Source of the DNA: [Mycobacterium] manitobense
GTDB lineage: Bacteria > Actinomycetota > Actinomycetes > Mycobacteriales > Mycobacteriaceae
Direction of reading: 5' to 3'
Length of the DNA: 64,000 bases
Assembly (NCBI RefSeq): GCF_025821665.1
Contig: NZ_JACKSJ010000056.1
Coordinates: 1 to 64,000 of the forward strand
Part shown: positions 53,659 through 62,543 of the stretch, piece by piece
Numbering within the stretch: the stretch's first letter is position 1
Layout: every line of letters begins with the position of its first letter
Notes under the pieces: model-generated
Told to the model about the DNA's origin: nothing
Database searches by the model: none
What the model saw: the letters and a program-made list of their open reading frames with translations, nothing else
Translations under genes and position numbers: made by a program

Positions 53659-54327
53659 TTAGCGCTCGGGCGGGAGCTCGACGTAGCGCAGGTGACCGTG
53701 GTCGGCGAGGGCCGCGATGACGACCGCGGGATCGTTGGTCTGCAGCGCGGTCAGGATGGCGCGGTGGCGGGCGATGCCGTCGGTGGCGGTGTGCCTCGCC
53801 TCGGTGCGCAGATTGCGGGCCATCGGCAGCTGGAGCTTGAGCAGGATCGGCGCCAACGTCAGGTCCAGCTGGCGGTTCCCGGCGAGCCCCGTCACCGTGG
53901 CGTGGAACCGGCGGTGGGCGTCGTCGCGGGCCAATTCGTCACCGGCGGAACCCATGTCGTCGAGTGCCGCGCGGACCGGGGCCAGTGCCGACTCGAGGTC
54001 GGGTCGTGGCAGTGCGGTGTCGATCGCGTGGCACTCCAGCACATGACGCAGCGCGAAGAGAGCCCTGACGTCCGAGGGGGAGCAGTCGGCGACCCGGGAT
54101 CCGCGCCGCGGCATCTGCTCGACGAGACCCTGCTGGGCGAGCAGGCGCAGGGCCTCGCGCAGCGGCGCCCGGCTGATCCCGAACTCGGAGCACAGCCGCT
54201 CCTCGACGAGCTTCTCGCCCGGCCGCAGCGCGCCGCTGAGGATGGCGTCGCGCAGCCGGTCGCCCGCGACGTCGACGAGCGTCGGCGGCAGCGCGTGGCG
54301 CGACGCGTCGACCCGGGGTGCGGCCAT
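53659..54327 (-). CDS. GntR-family (FadR/FCD subgroup) regulator
   Basis: 222-aa transcription factor: N-terminal winged helix (about 15-80, with VEERLCSEFGISRAPLREALRLLAQQGLVEQMPRRGSRV as the typical pattern; key SRAPLREALR) and an FCD C-terminal effector domain (RHVLECHAI, HRRFHATVTG, RHRAILTAL) that binds a small carboxylate via metal His/Asp. ATG at 54327. It is the first gene of the amidase-hydrolase-permease operon and probably represses it in the absence of the ureide. Confidence 0.88.
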   Translation of the reverse strand: MAAPRVDASRHALPPTLVDVAGDRLRDAILSGALRPGEKLVEERLCSEFGISRAPLREALRLLAQQGLVEQMPRRGSRVADCSPSDVRALFALRHVLECHAIDTALPRPDLESALAPVRAALDDMGSAGDELARDDAHRRFHATVTGLAGNRQLDLTLAPILLKLQLPMARNLRTEARHTATDGIARHRAILTALQTNDPAVVIAALADHGHLRYVELPPER

Positions 54328-54376
54328 GGCCGTCAATGGTAGGAACTCGCCGCCGGGTTTGCTTCGTTGTGCGCCC

Positions 54377-55018
54377 ATGCCGACACTCATCGACACCCTT
54401 CCGCAACCCCGTGTGCAGGCCGAACGGCTGATCGCCGTCGGGGCGCACGAGCTGGCCGGCCTGTCCGCGGACGTCCTGCGCGAGGCGGCCGACCGCGCAG
54501 GCGGCGACGCCGTCCTGCTGGCGGTCGACCCGCTGCGGCTGCCGCCCTCGGGGCTGGCTCCGCTGCTCCGCAGGCACGACAAGGCGGGTTTCGTGGTCTC
54601 CGACATGGCCGATGTCGACGAGTTCGCGCCGCTGCCCGCCGTGGCACCGCCGGGCGGACCGGTGTATGCGATCAGCGGTGTCGACCGCGGCGACGAGATG
54701 GCGAACTGGAGTCCCGACGAGGCGCTTCCGGCGATCGAGGCGGCCGGTCGCACACCGCTGACCCTGGCCGAGGGACTGCACTGGCTGATCCAGCAGCCCG
54801 AGGCGCTGCAGCGGGGCCGCTGCTTCATGACCGTCGGCTCCCGCCGTCGCAAGCCGGACGGACGGCTCGACGCGCGCACTCCGGCGCTGTGGATCAGCAA
54901 CGGCACCGGACGTGACGGCCCCGCTCACCGCGATGCCCCCAAGGTCGGCTGGTGCTGGGCGGGCAACCGGCACACCTGGCTGGGATTCGCCTCTGCCGCA
55001 GCGCGCGTGGCGCTTTGA
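54377..55018 (+). CDS. DUF5701-family protein
   Basis: 213-aa protein with no known activity. Recognisable by QAERLIAVGAHELAGLSADVLREAA, GFVVSDMADVDEF and MTVGSRRRKPDG, a pattern I associate with mycobacterial DUF5701. Hydrophilic, cytosolic. ATG at 54377, 49 bp from the divergent GntR gene. Confidence 0.75.
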   Translation: MPTLIDTLPQPRVQAERLIAVGAHELAGLSADVLREAADRAGGDAVLLAVDPLRLPPSGLAPLLRRHDKAGFVVSDMADVDEFAPLPAVAPPGGPVYAISGVDRGDEMANWSPDEALPAIEAAGRTPLTLAEGLHWLIQQPEALQRGRCFMTVGSRRRKPDGRLDARTPALWISNGTGRDGPAHRDAPKVGWCWAGNRHTWLGFASAAARVAL

Positions 55019-55025
55019 TCGGCGG

Positions 55026-56540
55026 TCAGGGTGTGTCGGGGGTCAACCAGCGCTTCACCCACCGGTGCAGCCGGTCGGCATCGGCCGCGGTGCCTGCCGC
55101 GGCGAGGTAGCCGTCCGGGCGGGCCAGCAACCAGGCGGCGGGATCGGCGGTGAGCGTGGGCGCCGAGACCAGCCGACGCACCGTCACGGCGGTCGACAGG
55201 CCGGTGTGCAGGGGTTCGTCGTCGCCGAAGACGAACAACGTCGGGCCGGACAGGTCGAGCAGGTCGTGCAGGCACCGGTGGTCACCGTCGACGGTGACCA
55301 CCGCGGCGTCGGGGATCCGGTCGCCCGCGCGCAGCGTCCCGATCCGGCCGCCGTCGGCACTGAGCGGCGCCCCGCGGTAGCCGGCGCTCAGCTGCCCGAG
55401 CCGGTCGGCGGCCTTGCGCTGCACCCGGACCCGCGCGAGCACCAGGGGCGCCAGGCGGGTGAGCGCCGCGTGCGCCAGCGGACTGGTCGAGTTGAACGCG
55501 GCGGTGGCGCGCTCGGTCATCGTGACGAGGTCGCGGATGACGGGTAGCCGGTCGGACTCGTAGGTGTCGAGCAGTTCGGGCCGGGCCCGGCCGGCCAGTA
55601 CGAGTGCCAGCTTCCAGGAGAGGTTGACCATGTCCTGGATGCCGGCGTTCATCCCCTGCCCGCCCGCCGGGCTGTGCACGTGGGCGGCGTCGCCGCCGAG
55701 GAACACCCGCCCCGCGCGCAGATGGGCGGCGTGTCTGCTGTTTATCCGGAAGCGGGAACTCCACCGCAACCCGGCGACCCGCGCCGGGATTGCGGCCGTC
55801 CGGTCGTAGAGCTGCTGGATACCGGCCAGTGTCGGGTCACCGGCGGAGCCGGTGAGGCCGTCGGGGTCGGTGGCCATGAACCGGAACCGCCCGGCGCCCA
55901 TCGGGAACACCGCGAGGAAACCGCGGCGGCCGAGGAAGATCGACAGCTGATCCCCGGGCACGTCCCCGGTGAGCGACAGGTCGCCGAGCACGTAGGAGTG
56001 CGACAGCTGCCTGCCCTCGAAACTCACCCCGGTCGCCTTGCGGATGACGCTGTGCGCGCCGTCGGCGGCGATGACGTAGCGGGGCCGGACGATCTCGGAT
56101 TGCCCGTCGTCCGCGCGAAGGTGCACCGCGACGGAGTCGTCGTGCCGGCGGACCGCCGTCACCTCGACACCCCGCTCGACCTTGACGCCCTGGCGGCCGA
56201 GCTGTTCGGTCAGCACGCGTTCCGTCTCGGACTGGTCTAGCAGCAGCACATAGTTGAAATCGCTTGCCATCCGGTGTAATTCAATTTCGGCGAGCTTGCC
56301 GCCCGCCGCGTACAGCGCGGTGGCGTTCGCCCGGTTGCCGAGCCGGAGCAGTTCGTCACCCACGCCGCGGGGCCGCAGCAGTTCGACGGTCCTGGCCTGG
56401 ATGCCGAGCGCCCGTGAGGTGGTCGACGGCGCACCCGCCCTGTCGACGATGCGGACGTCGACGCCGAGTCGCGACAGTTCCATGGCGGCGGTCAATCCGG
56501 TCGGGCCCGCGCCGGCGATCAGCACTGCTGGGTCGTTCAT
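55026..56540 (-). CDS. FAD-dependent aromatic monooxygenase (PheA/TfdB family)
   Basis: 504-aa flavoprotein hydroxylase. FAD GAGPTGL near residue 10, the second motif region YVIAADGAHSVIRK, and GDAAHVHSPAGGQGMNAGIQD. The C-terminal thioredoxin-like domain of PheA-type phenol hydroxylases is represented by the last 110 residues. The ATG at 56540 is preferred over upstream codons. Promoter region carries two copies of a 14-bp element (56562, 56607). Substrate unknown. Confidence 0.9.
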   Translation of the reverse strand: MNDPAVLIAGAGPTGLTAAMELSRLGVDVRIVDRAGAPSTTSRALGIQARTVELLRPRGVGDELLRLGNRANATALYAAGGKLAEIELHRMASDFNYVLLLDQSETERVLTEQLGRQGVKVERGVEVTAVRRHDDSVAVHLRADDGQSEIVRPRYVIAADGAHSVIRKATGVSFEGRQLSHSYVLGDLSLTGDVPGDQLSIFLGRRGFLAVFPMGAGRFRFMATDPDGLTGSAGDPTLAGIQQLYDRTAAIPARVAGLRWSSRFRINSRHAAHLRAGRVFLGGDAAHVHSPAGGQGMNAGIQDMVNLSWKLALVLAGRARPELLDTYESDRLPVIRDLVTMTERATAAFNSTSPLAHAALTRLAPLVLARVRVQRKAADRLGQLSAGYRGAPLSADGGRIGTLRAGDRIPDAAVVTVDGDHRCLHDLLDLSGPTLFVFGDDEPLHTGLSTAVTVRRLVSAPTLTADPAAWLLARPDGYLAAAGTAADADRLHRWVKRWLTPDTP

Positions 56541-56561
56541 GTCCACCACTCCTCGTGTCAC

Positions 56562-56620
56562 CAGTCGATGACTTAGACCGTAGGCCGCGTCCGGCAATCA
56601 AGTCAACAGTCGATGACTTA
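56562..56620. promoter_or_regulatory. Repeated operator-like elements upstream of the monooxygenase
   Basis: CAGTCGATGACTTA occurs at 56562-56575 and 56607-56620, a 45-bp period. The second copy is part of an inverted repeat AAGTCA (56600-56605)/TGACTT (56614-56619). This pattern suits a TetR- or MarR-type repressor, but no such gene is adjacent. Confidence 0.7.
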
Positions 56621-56687
56621 AGCTGGTGCGGTGGCGCCACAGGGCAACGCAACGCAGCCCGTCGGCCCAGCTCTCGACACCGGCGAT

Positions 56688-56701
56688 GAGAACGTGTTCT
56701 A
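56688..56701. promoter_or_regulatory. KstR-like operator
   Basis: GAGAACGTGTTCTA agrees with the KstR pattern TnnAACnnGTTnnA at all defined positions except the first (G for T). It ends 8 bp before the start of the thioesterase gene. KstR controls cholesterol and lipid catabolic genes in mycobacteria. Confidence 0.5.
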
Positions 56702-56709
56702 GTTCTGGG

Positions 56710-57339
56710 ATGCCGCGCTTCACCCGTGTCGAGCACCTGACGCCCGACGACGTGGCGCAGCTGCGAGCCACTTACGGCGGGCTCGCCGACTCGGTCCGCG
56801 ACCTCGTCGACGCCACCATCCGCACCGAGGTCGACGCGGAAGCGGTGGCCACGGCACGCGCCCAGATCGACGCCGCCACCGCGCTGCTGCGGTCGCGCCA
56901 GGTCGACGGCGCGTTCGGCGTCCAGATCACCTCACACGGCGACCGGATGCCGTGGGGCAACCCGGTGATCGGCGTCCGCAATCCCATCGCACCGCCACTG
57001 GTGATCGAGCGGGACGACTCCGGCGCGGTCCGCACCGATTTCCACCTGGGTGCCGCCTACGAAGGGCCGCCGGGACATGTGCACGGCGGCGTCGTGGCGA
57101 TGGTGCTCGACCACGTCCTCGGCGAGGTTGCCGCCAACGACCCGGAGAGCCCGCGGTTCACCGGCACCATCAGCGTCCGGTACCGGCGCGCCACACCGCT
57201 CGGACCGCTGCGTGCCGAGGGCAGCGTGTCGCGGATCGACGGCATCAAGGCCTACGCCACCGGTCACATCGCCGACGCCGACGGTGTCACCGCGGAGGCC
57301 GAAGGCGTGTTCATCCTGCCGAGGTGGGCGCGCGGCTGA
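56710..57339 (+). CDS. PaaI/hotdog-fold thioesterase
   Basis: 209-aa thioesterase: an N-terminal extension (to about 85) followed by the hotdog domain with LGAAYEGPPGHVHGGVVAMVLDHVLGE (His-Gly-Gly motif near residue 122) and the strand GTISVRYRRATPLG. The ATG at 56710 is preferred; the frame is open to 56626. A KstR-like site just upstream suggests control by steroid or lipid supply. Three bp separate its stop from the convergent FUSC gene. Confidence 0.85.
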   Translation: MPRFTRVEHLTPDDVAQLRATYGGLADSVRDLVDATIRTEVDAEAVATARAQIDAATALLRSRQVDGAFGVQITSHGDRMPWGNPVIGVRNPIAPPLVIERDDSGAVRTDFHLGAAYEGPPGHVHGGVVAMVLDHVLGEVAANDPESPRFTGTISVRYRRATPLGPLRAEGSVSRIDGIKAYATGHIADADGVTAEAEGVFILPRWARG

Positions 57340-57342
57340 CCG

Positions 57343-59343
57343 TCAGGGCAGCGCATTGGCACCGCCGGACAACCGGGCGAGCTGCGCGGTGATCACGCCG
57401 ATCTCGGCGACCAGCACGCGGGCCGCCGCGAGATCGGACGGCAACGTCGATGCCACCTCGCGGACCCTGGCGTTCGCGGCGGCGAGCGCCTCGCCGTCGA
57501 CCGTCCACGCCGCGGTGGGGTCCGGGAACCCGCCGCGCAGCACGTCGACGTAATCGTCGACGACCGTGACGAATTCGATGGTCATCGTCGCGGGCAACTG
57601 GCCGGGCAGGTTGTTCTCCAGGGCGGTGCACGAGGCGGTGACGGCATTGAGCGCCGAGCGGTAGGTCCGCAGCCACAGCCGCAGTTCGCGTGCCGCGACA
57701 CGGGTGGTGCCACACGCCGCCTCGAACGCCGCGCGCGACCGGAAGGCCCGCTGCCAGGCGGCCGACACCGCGTCCGCGGGCCGGTCGACGTCGTGTACGA
57801 AGGCCCGGATCACCGCGGCGGCGTAGTCGACCTCGGCCCGCAGCAGCTCACCGGCCCGCTGCCGCAGCCGGACCAGTCCGTCGTCGGGCAGCAGCACGTG
57901 GCCGAGCACGGCGAGCGCACCACCGATCACGGCGGCGGTCAACCGGTCGGTCAGCGCGCCCGCGCCGGCAACGGCCGAGACGTCGACCAGGAACACGAGC
58001 GCCGCGGCCAGCCCGGCGCTCACCGCGATGTACCCGTACGCCGACATCGCATAGGTGAGTCCGAGACAGAGCACGGCCAGCGCTGCGGCCACCAGACCCG
58101 TCGGGTGCCACATCACCGTGACCACCGACGCGACGCCGATACCGGCGAGGACTCCGGCGATGCGGCCCGCGCACCGCGTGTAGGTGTGCGCCGTCTCCGG
58201 CCGGAGAACCAGCAGCACCGCGAGCGCGACCCAGTGCCCGTGCGGGAGCTCCGCCCAGCGCGCGAACGCCGTCCCGGCGGCTGCGGCGGCCGCCAGCCGG
58301 ATCGCGTGCCGCAGGATCGACGAGGTCCGGTCGAGTTGACCCTGCACCGCCCTGATCCGGGTGCGCGCCGCCCCCGCGACGTCGGCACGGGTCAGCCGCC
58401 GCAGATCCGATGTCGTGGAGGCGATCTCACTGAACTGCGCGGCGACGGCCTCGCGCAGTGACGACACGAGGCGCTGCGCCGCGGCTCTGTCGGGCCCGAC
58501 GGCCGTGTCGGCGGCGGCGAGAACCGCGGCCAGGGCGTGCACGGCGTCGTCCCGGTCGCGCACGGCGATCGCCTCGAGGGTGTCCGCGGCCGCGGCGAGC
58601 AGGCGACTGCGGACGCCGGGGTCGGTGACCTTCGCCGCCGCGGTGACCGCCGCGGCGATGCGCTCGGGCAGCCCGTACCACTGCCGGTAGGCCAGCGGGC
58701 GGCGTCGCGCCTGGTAGTCCGACAGCGTGAAGGCGTCGCGCAGATGGCGCAGCGGCGCCGGGTCGACGCAGGCACCTGCATCGTCGGCGAGCGCGCGAGA
58801 GTTCTCACCGAGCGAGCGGTACGCCCGCTGCGACGCCGCCCGCTGCGTCCGCCACCGCCGTCGCGGCCGGACGGCGATCAGCACGGCCTGCACGAGCCCG
58901 CCCCCGACGGCCAGCCCGGCCGCCACCGCCGCGTCCACCGGCGGGGTCGGCGGCGCTACGACCAGCAGCACCGCTGTCGCCGTGGCGAGCAGCCCGGTGT
59001 TCGCGCTGAACGTCCACATCAGCCCGGCGAGCCAGCACCACACGGCGACGAGCGCGACGAACACCACGGGCATCCCGGACGTCAGGCCGCCAAGGCCGAC
59101 CGCGACACCCATCGCGAGGGAGACGAGCACGACCCGCGGACCGGGGCCGCGCGGTTCGTCCTGGAGCGCGGTGCCGCCGGCTATTGCGGCCGCGCCGGCC
59201 GCCGCGGTCGCCGCGCCGACCGCGCCGAATCGCAGCGCGACCGCAGCCACGAACAGCACACCGGCCAGACTGCGCAGCACCGCCCCGAGGTCGAGCGGCC
59301 ACCTGGGCGCCGCCCGCTCGAGCGTCAGGGGCCGAAGTTGCAC
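57343..59343 (-). CDS. FUSC-family membrane protein (YccS/aromatic acid exporter-like)
   Basis: 666-aa protein with two blocks of hydrophobic helices (about 22-170 and 345-470) and cytosolic helical regions, the layout of the fusaric-acid-resistance/YccS group. ELPHGHWVALAVLLVLRPETAHTYTR is the conserved FUSC start. Likely efflux of aromatic acids, which would fit the neighbouring monooxygenase; direct evidence is lacking. GTG start. Confidence 0.85.
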   Translation of the reverse strand: MQLRPLTLERAAPRWPLDLGAVLRSLAGVLFVAAVALRFGAVGAATAAAGAAAIAGGTALQDEPRGPGPRVVLVSLAMGVAVGLGGLTSGMPVVFVALVAVWCWLAGLMWTFSANTGLLATATAVLLVVAPPTPPVDAAVAAGLAVGGGLVQAVLIAVRPRRRWRTQRAASQRAYRSLGENSRALADDAGACVDPAPLRHLRDAFTLSDYQARRRPLAYRQWYGLPERIAAAVTAAAKVTDPGVRSRLLAAAADTLEAIAVRDRDDAVHALAAVLAAADTAVGPDRAAAQRLVSSLREAVAAQFSEIASTTSDLRRLTRADVAGAARTRIRAVQGQLDRTSSILRHAIRLAAAAAAGTAFARWAELPHGHWVALAVLLVLRPETAHTYTRCAGRIAGVLAGIGVASVVTVMWHPTGLVAAALAVLCLGLTYAMSAYGYIAVSAGLAAALVFLVDVSAVAGAGALTDRLTAAVIGGALAVLGHVLLPDDGLVRLRQRAGELLRAEVDYAAAVIRAFVHDVDRPADAVSAAWQRAFRSRAAFEAACGTTRVAARELRLWLRTYRSALNAVTASCTALENNLPGQLPATMTIEFVTVVDDYVDVLRGGFPDPTAAWTVDGEALAAANARVREVASTLPSDLAAARVLVAEIGVITAQLARLSGGANALP

Positions 59344-59422
59344 CCGCCCATTCTCACCCGGAGGCGACGCATCGCGCGGCAGGCCGCCACACCGGTTCGG
59401 AAACGATATGTAGGTTCACCCC

Positions 59423-60130
59423 GTGGAGAAGGTCATGATCACGCTGCGGTCCGACGAGGTCGACGACGCCTGGTGCGAGCGGTTGCGCGGCGAGGTCTCG
59501 GCGGAGCTCCTGGCGACGGGCGTGCCCGGTCTCGCGGTGAATGTCCGCGACGCGGTGGTGCGGGACTCGCTCATGACGTTGACCACGCTGGACCCTCCGG
59601 TGATGGCGGTCGTCAGCGTGTGGACCCAGCAGTACTACGGCGGCCAGGTCGCCGCGGTCGTCGAGCGACTGGCGCGGGAGTGCGCCGAGGCAGCGGCGTA
59701 CCTGGTCACCGAGTCGGTGCCGTTGGCGCCGCCGACACCCGCTCCGGGGGAGCGGGCGGCAGGACTGGTTAACGTGGCGCTGCTGCGCCGCCCGGCCGAA
59801 CTCGACGAGGCGAGCTGGCTGGAGCGCTGGCACGTCGACCACACCCCGGTGGCACTGGCCACCCAGGCCACGTCGGGCTACGTGCAGAACACCGTCGTGC
59901 GGGCCCTCACGCCGGCGGCGCCGGAGCTTTCCGCGCTGGTCGAGGAGACGTTCCCGCTCGAGGCGGTGTCCGACCTGCACGCGTTCTTCGGCGCCGCGGA
60001 CGACGCCGATCTCGGCGACCGGATGCGGCGCATGCTCGCCAGCACCGGGCGGTTCGGCGCCGATCGCGACGTCGACACCGTGCCCAGCAGCCGCTACGTG
60101 TTCCGCACGCCGTTCGCACCGACCACCTGA
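59423..60130 (+). CDS. EthD-like domain protein
   Basis: 235-aa protein with a C-terminal ferredoxin-like EthD-type segment ASWLERWHVDHTPVALATQ and tail SRYVFRTPF. The first half may be a second, degenerate copy of the fold. No catalytic residue is evident. GTG start without clear ribosome-binding site. Followed by an enoyl-CoA hydratase gene, suggesting a catabolic setting. Confidence 0.72.
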   Translation: MEKVMITLRSDEVDDAWCERLRGEVSAELLATGVPGLAVNVRDAVVRDSLMTLTTLDPPVMAVVSVWTQQYYGGQVAAVVERLARECAEAAAYLVTESVPLAPPTPAPGERAAGLVNVALLRRPAELDEASWLERWHVDHTPVALATQATSGYVQNTVVRALTPAAPELSALVEETFPLEAVSDLHAFFGAADDADLGDRMRRMLASTGRFGADRDVDTVPSSRYVFRTPFAPTT

Positions 60131-60169
60131 GCGCACCCACGCGCCGCGCGGTTGCGTACGCTGCTGGCC

Positions 60170-60934
60170 GTGACACTGCAGATCAGTGACGAGGGCGCGG
60201 TCCGCACGATCACCCTCGACCGTCCGGCATCGCTCAACGCGTTCAACGAGGCCCTGTACGACGCGACCACGATCGCATTGCGCGAGGCGGACGCGGATCC
60301 GCAGGTGTCGGTGGTGGTGCTGACCGGGGCGGGCCGGGCGTTCAGCGCAGGCAACGACCTCAACGACATGGCCGCCCGGGTCACCGATCCGGACTACCAG
60401 CCGGGCGAGTACGGCTTCCCCGGTCTGATGGAGGCGCTGCTCGACCTGCGCAAGCCGCTGGTGTGCGCGGTCAACGGGCTGGCCGTCGGCATCGGCACCA
60501 CCATCCTCGGCTACGCCGATCTGGTGTTCATGTCGAGCGCCGCGCGGTTGAAGTGTCCGTTCACCAGCCTGGGTGTGGCGCCGGAGGCGGCCTCGTCCTA
60601 CCTGCTGCCGCAGTTGATCGGCCGGCAGAACGCGGCGTGGATCCTGTTGTCGTCGGAGTGGATCGACGCCACCGAGGCGCAGCGGATGGGCGTGGCGTGG
60701 CGGGTCTGCGAGCCCGAGGACCTGCTCGCCGAGGCGCACAGGCACGCCGGGTTGCTCGCATCGCGCCCGCTGCCGAGCCTGATGGCGGTCAAGCACACGA
60801 TGGTGGAGCCCACGCGGAAAGCGATCCGCGACGCGATCGCTAGGGAGTACGCCCAGTTCGCCGAACTGCTGGGCTCCGCCGCCAACTCCGAGGCGCTGGC
60901 GGCCTTCGCCGATCGACGCGACCAGGGGGAGTAG
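60170..60934 (+). CDS. Enoyl-CoA hydratase/isomerase family protein
   Basis: 254-aa crotonase-fold enzyme. Oxyanion-hole motifs GRAFSAGNDLND and VNGLAVGIGTTILGYADLV are clear; ECH catalytic Glu positions appear as GVAPEAASSY, with one Glu present. GTG at 60170 is preferred; TTG at 60152 is also open. Ends 1 bp before the convergent bfd stop. Substrate unknown. Confidence 0.88.
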   Translation: MTLQISDEGAVRTITLDRPASLNAFNEALYDATTIALREADADPQVSVVVLTGAGRAFSAGNDLNDMAARVTDPDYQPGEYGFPGLMEALLDLRKPLVCAVNGLAVGIGTTILGYADLVFMSSAARLKCPFTSLGVAPEAASSYLLPQLIGRQNAAWILLSSEWIDATEAQRMGVAWRVCEPEDLLAEAHRHAGLLASRPLPSLMAVKHTMVEPTRKAIRDAIAREYAQFAELLGSAANSEALAAFADRRDQGE

Positions 60935-61126
60935 TCAGCGCCCTGCCGGGGTCGCAGAGTCGTTGACCTGGTGAGCGGCGATGATGGCGCGTAGGGTGCG
61001 CCGGCACCGGCCGCACTCGCTGCCCGCGCCGCAGGCTTCGGCGATCTGCTTCGTCGTACTCGCGCCCGCGGCCACCACCTCGTCCACCACATGACTGGTG
61101 ACGCCGTGGCACAGGCAGACGAACAT
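60935..61126 (-). CDS. bfd: Bacterioferritin-associated ferredoxin
   Basis: 63-aa [2Fe-2S] protein that reduces ferric iron in bacterioferritin and so mobilises stored iron. Cluster ligands Cys4, Cys6, Cys38 and Cys41 (CLC and ECGRC). It starts 4 bp after the stop of the upstream gene and lies across the promoter from bfrA, so IdeR boxes at 61804 may control it. Confidence 0.92.
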   Translation of the reverse strand: MFVCLCHGVTSHVVDEVVAAGASTTKQIAEACGAGSECGRCRRTLRAIIAAHQVNDSATPAGR

Positions 61127-61130
61127 CAGC

Positions 61131-61769
61131 TCACCCGTTCGTTCCGCCGTCGATGCTCATCAGGTGCGCGAAGCGCCCGACGAACTGGGTGGGGTAGGCG
61201 CCGAGGCCGGCGTGCGACATCCACTCCGCCGCGGCGTCGGGATGCTCTATCCAGTTCCGTGCGCTGGCCTCGTCCTGGATTTCCTGCAGAATCATCACTT
61301 CCTGCCCGTCGTCGAGCGCCCGGTACACCCAGATCTTGCGGACACCGCCACGCTTGAACCGTTCGATGCCGTCGTGGATCTTGGCCATCAGGGCCGGCAC
61401 GTCGTCGACGGACGACATGACGCCGACGACGGTGCGGCCGACGTGTTCCTCCGAGGTCGGCCCGCAGAGGTCGATCTTCTCGACCACCTCGCCGCCGAAG
61501 ATGGGCGGGATGTCCTCGACACCGGAGATGTCGAACCATTCGAAAATGGTCGGTGACCGCAATATCTCACGTATCGACATCGGATTGCGCAAGCCGATCG
61601 TCACCAGCACACGCCCCGGCTCCCAGATCGACCGGTAGAGAACGACGTGATGCGCGCCGATCGCGTCGAGACCGGATTCGTGTTTCTGCAGCCAACGCCA
61701 CATTCGATCGACGTCGTCGACCCGGAAATCGCACGCGAGAATGAGCGAGTGGAGGTCGTACTCACCCAT
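61131..61769 (-). CDS. Conserved hypothetical protein at the bfrA locus
   Basis: 212-aa cytosolic protein with no recognised domain. Two repeated halves share a pattern: VDRMWRWLQKHESGLDAIGAHHVVLYRS and VPALMAKIHDGIERFKRGGVRKIWVYRA, each followed by a strand (VLVTIGL, VMILQEI) and a W-H-P-type element, so it resembles two fused ferredoxin-like/dabb-type modules. Divergent from bfrA and followed by bfd. Position suggests it belongs to the Rv1874-type genes beside bfrA, with an iron-linked role inferred only from context. Confidence 0.75.
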   Translation of the reverse strand: MGEYDLHSLILACDFRVDDVDRMWRWLQKHESGLDAIGAHHVVLYRSIWEPGRVLVTIGLRNPMSIREILRSPTIFEWFDISGVEDIPPIFGGEVVEKIDLCGPTSEEHVGRTVVGVMSSVDDVPALMAKIHDGIERFKRGGVRKIWVYRALDDGQEVMILQEIQDEASARNWIEHPDAAAEWMSHAGLGAYPTQFVGRFAHLMSIDGGTNG

Positions 61770-61803
61770 TGTTTTCCACCTGTCCGAGCTCCCCGTCGAC
61801 GCG

Positions 61804-61842
61804 TTAGCGCAGTCTAACCTTAGTTAGGACAGGCAGTCCAGA
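61804..61842. promoter_or_regulatory. IdeR-like boxes between bfd operon and bfrA
   Basis: TTAGCGCAGTCTAACCTTA (61804-61822) fits the IdeR consensus at 15 of 19 positions. A second, weaker copy (TTAGGACAGGCAGTCC, from 61824, about 12 of 19) follows 20 bp later, a tandem arrangement like that known upstream of M. tuberculosis bfrA, where IdeR activates transcription when iron is plentiful. Confidence 0.65.
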
Positions 61843-62010
61843 GTGCCCCCACTTGGAAGGTGAGGCTGTCTTACCAAAATCGCTCCTCGGTCCGAAAACA
61901 TGCCTCTGACAGGCGTAATGAGATGCCCATCCGGCCTCTTCTGCACTAGATTGGAGAGGCGGCGCAGATGGCGACACGTTGGTCAGCCCCCGAGGTGTTT
62001 AGGAGCGAAC

Positions 62011-62502
62011 ATGCAAGGCGATGCCGAAGTCCTCAAATTGCTCAACGAGCAGTTGACGAGCGAATTGACAGCGATCAATCAGTATTTTCTGCATTCCAAG
62101 ATGCAGGACAATTGGGGCTTCACGGAATTGGCCTCACACACTCGGGCGGAATCGTTCGAAGAAATGCGGCACGCCGAGTCCATCACCGATCGAATTCTCA
62201 TTCTCGACGGGTTGCCGAATTACCAGCGGCTTTTCTCCCTGCGCGTCGGGCAGACGCTGCGCGAACAATTCGAGGCCGATCTCGCGATCGAGTACGAGGT
62301 GATGGCACGGCTCAAGCCGGGCATCACGCTGTGCCGGGAGAAGGAAGACCACACCACCGCCAACCTCTTCGAGTACATCCTGGCCGACGAGGAGAAGCAC
62401 ATCGACTACCTCGAGACCCAGCTGCAGCTGATGGACAAGCTCGGGGAGCAGCTCTACGCGGCGCAGTGCGTGTCCCGCCCGCCGGGCAGCACGGCGGAAT
62501 AG
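62011..62502 (+). CDS. bfrA: Bacterioferritin BfrA
   Basis: 163-aa haem-containing iron-storage ferritin forming a 24-mer. Ferroxidase ligands Glu18, Glu51 and His54, with later Glu and His in ADEEKHIDYLE; axial haem Met52. The sequence is very close to M. tuberculosis BfrA over the N terminus (MQGDAEVLKLLNEQLTSEL). ATG at 62011 with AGGAG upstream. Regulated by the IdeR-like boxes; MrsI-type sRNA from 7.3 kb is a plausible antagonist. Confidence 0.96.
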   Translation: MQGDAEVLKLLNEQLTSELTAINQYFLHSKMQDNWGFTELASHTRAESFEEMRHAESITDRILILDGLPNYQRLFSLRVGQTLREQFEADLAIEYEVMARLKPGITLCREKEDHTTANLFEYILADEEKHIDYLETQLQLMDKLGEQLYAAQCVSRPPGSTAE

Positions 62503-62543
62503 CGCGCCGCCCGCGCACATTCGCACCGGGTTGTCCGGGTAGC

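Noticed and set aside
61870..61890. Possible third IdeR box before bfrA
   Set aside because: The arms AGGTGAG and CTTACC are separated by 5 bp rather than 1, so it does not fit the 19-bp consensus.
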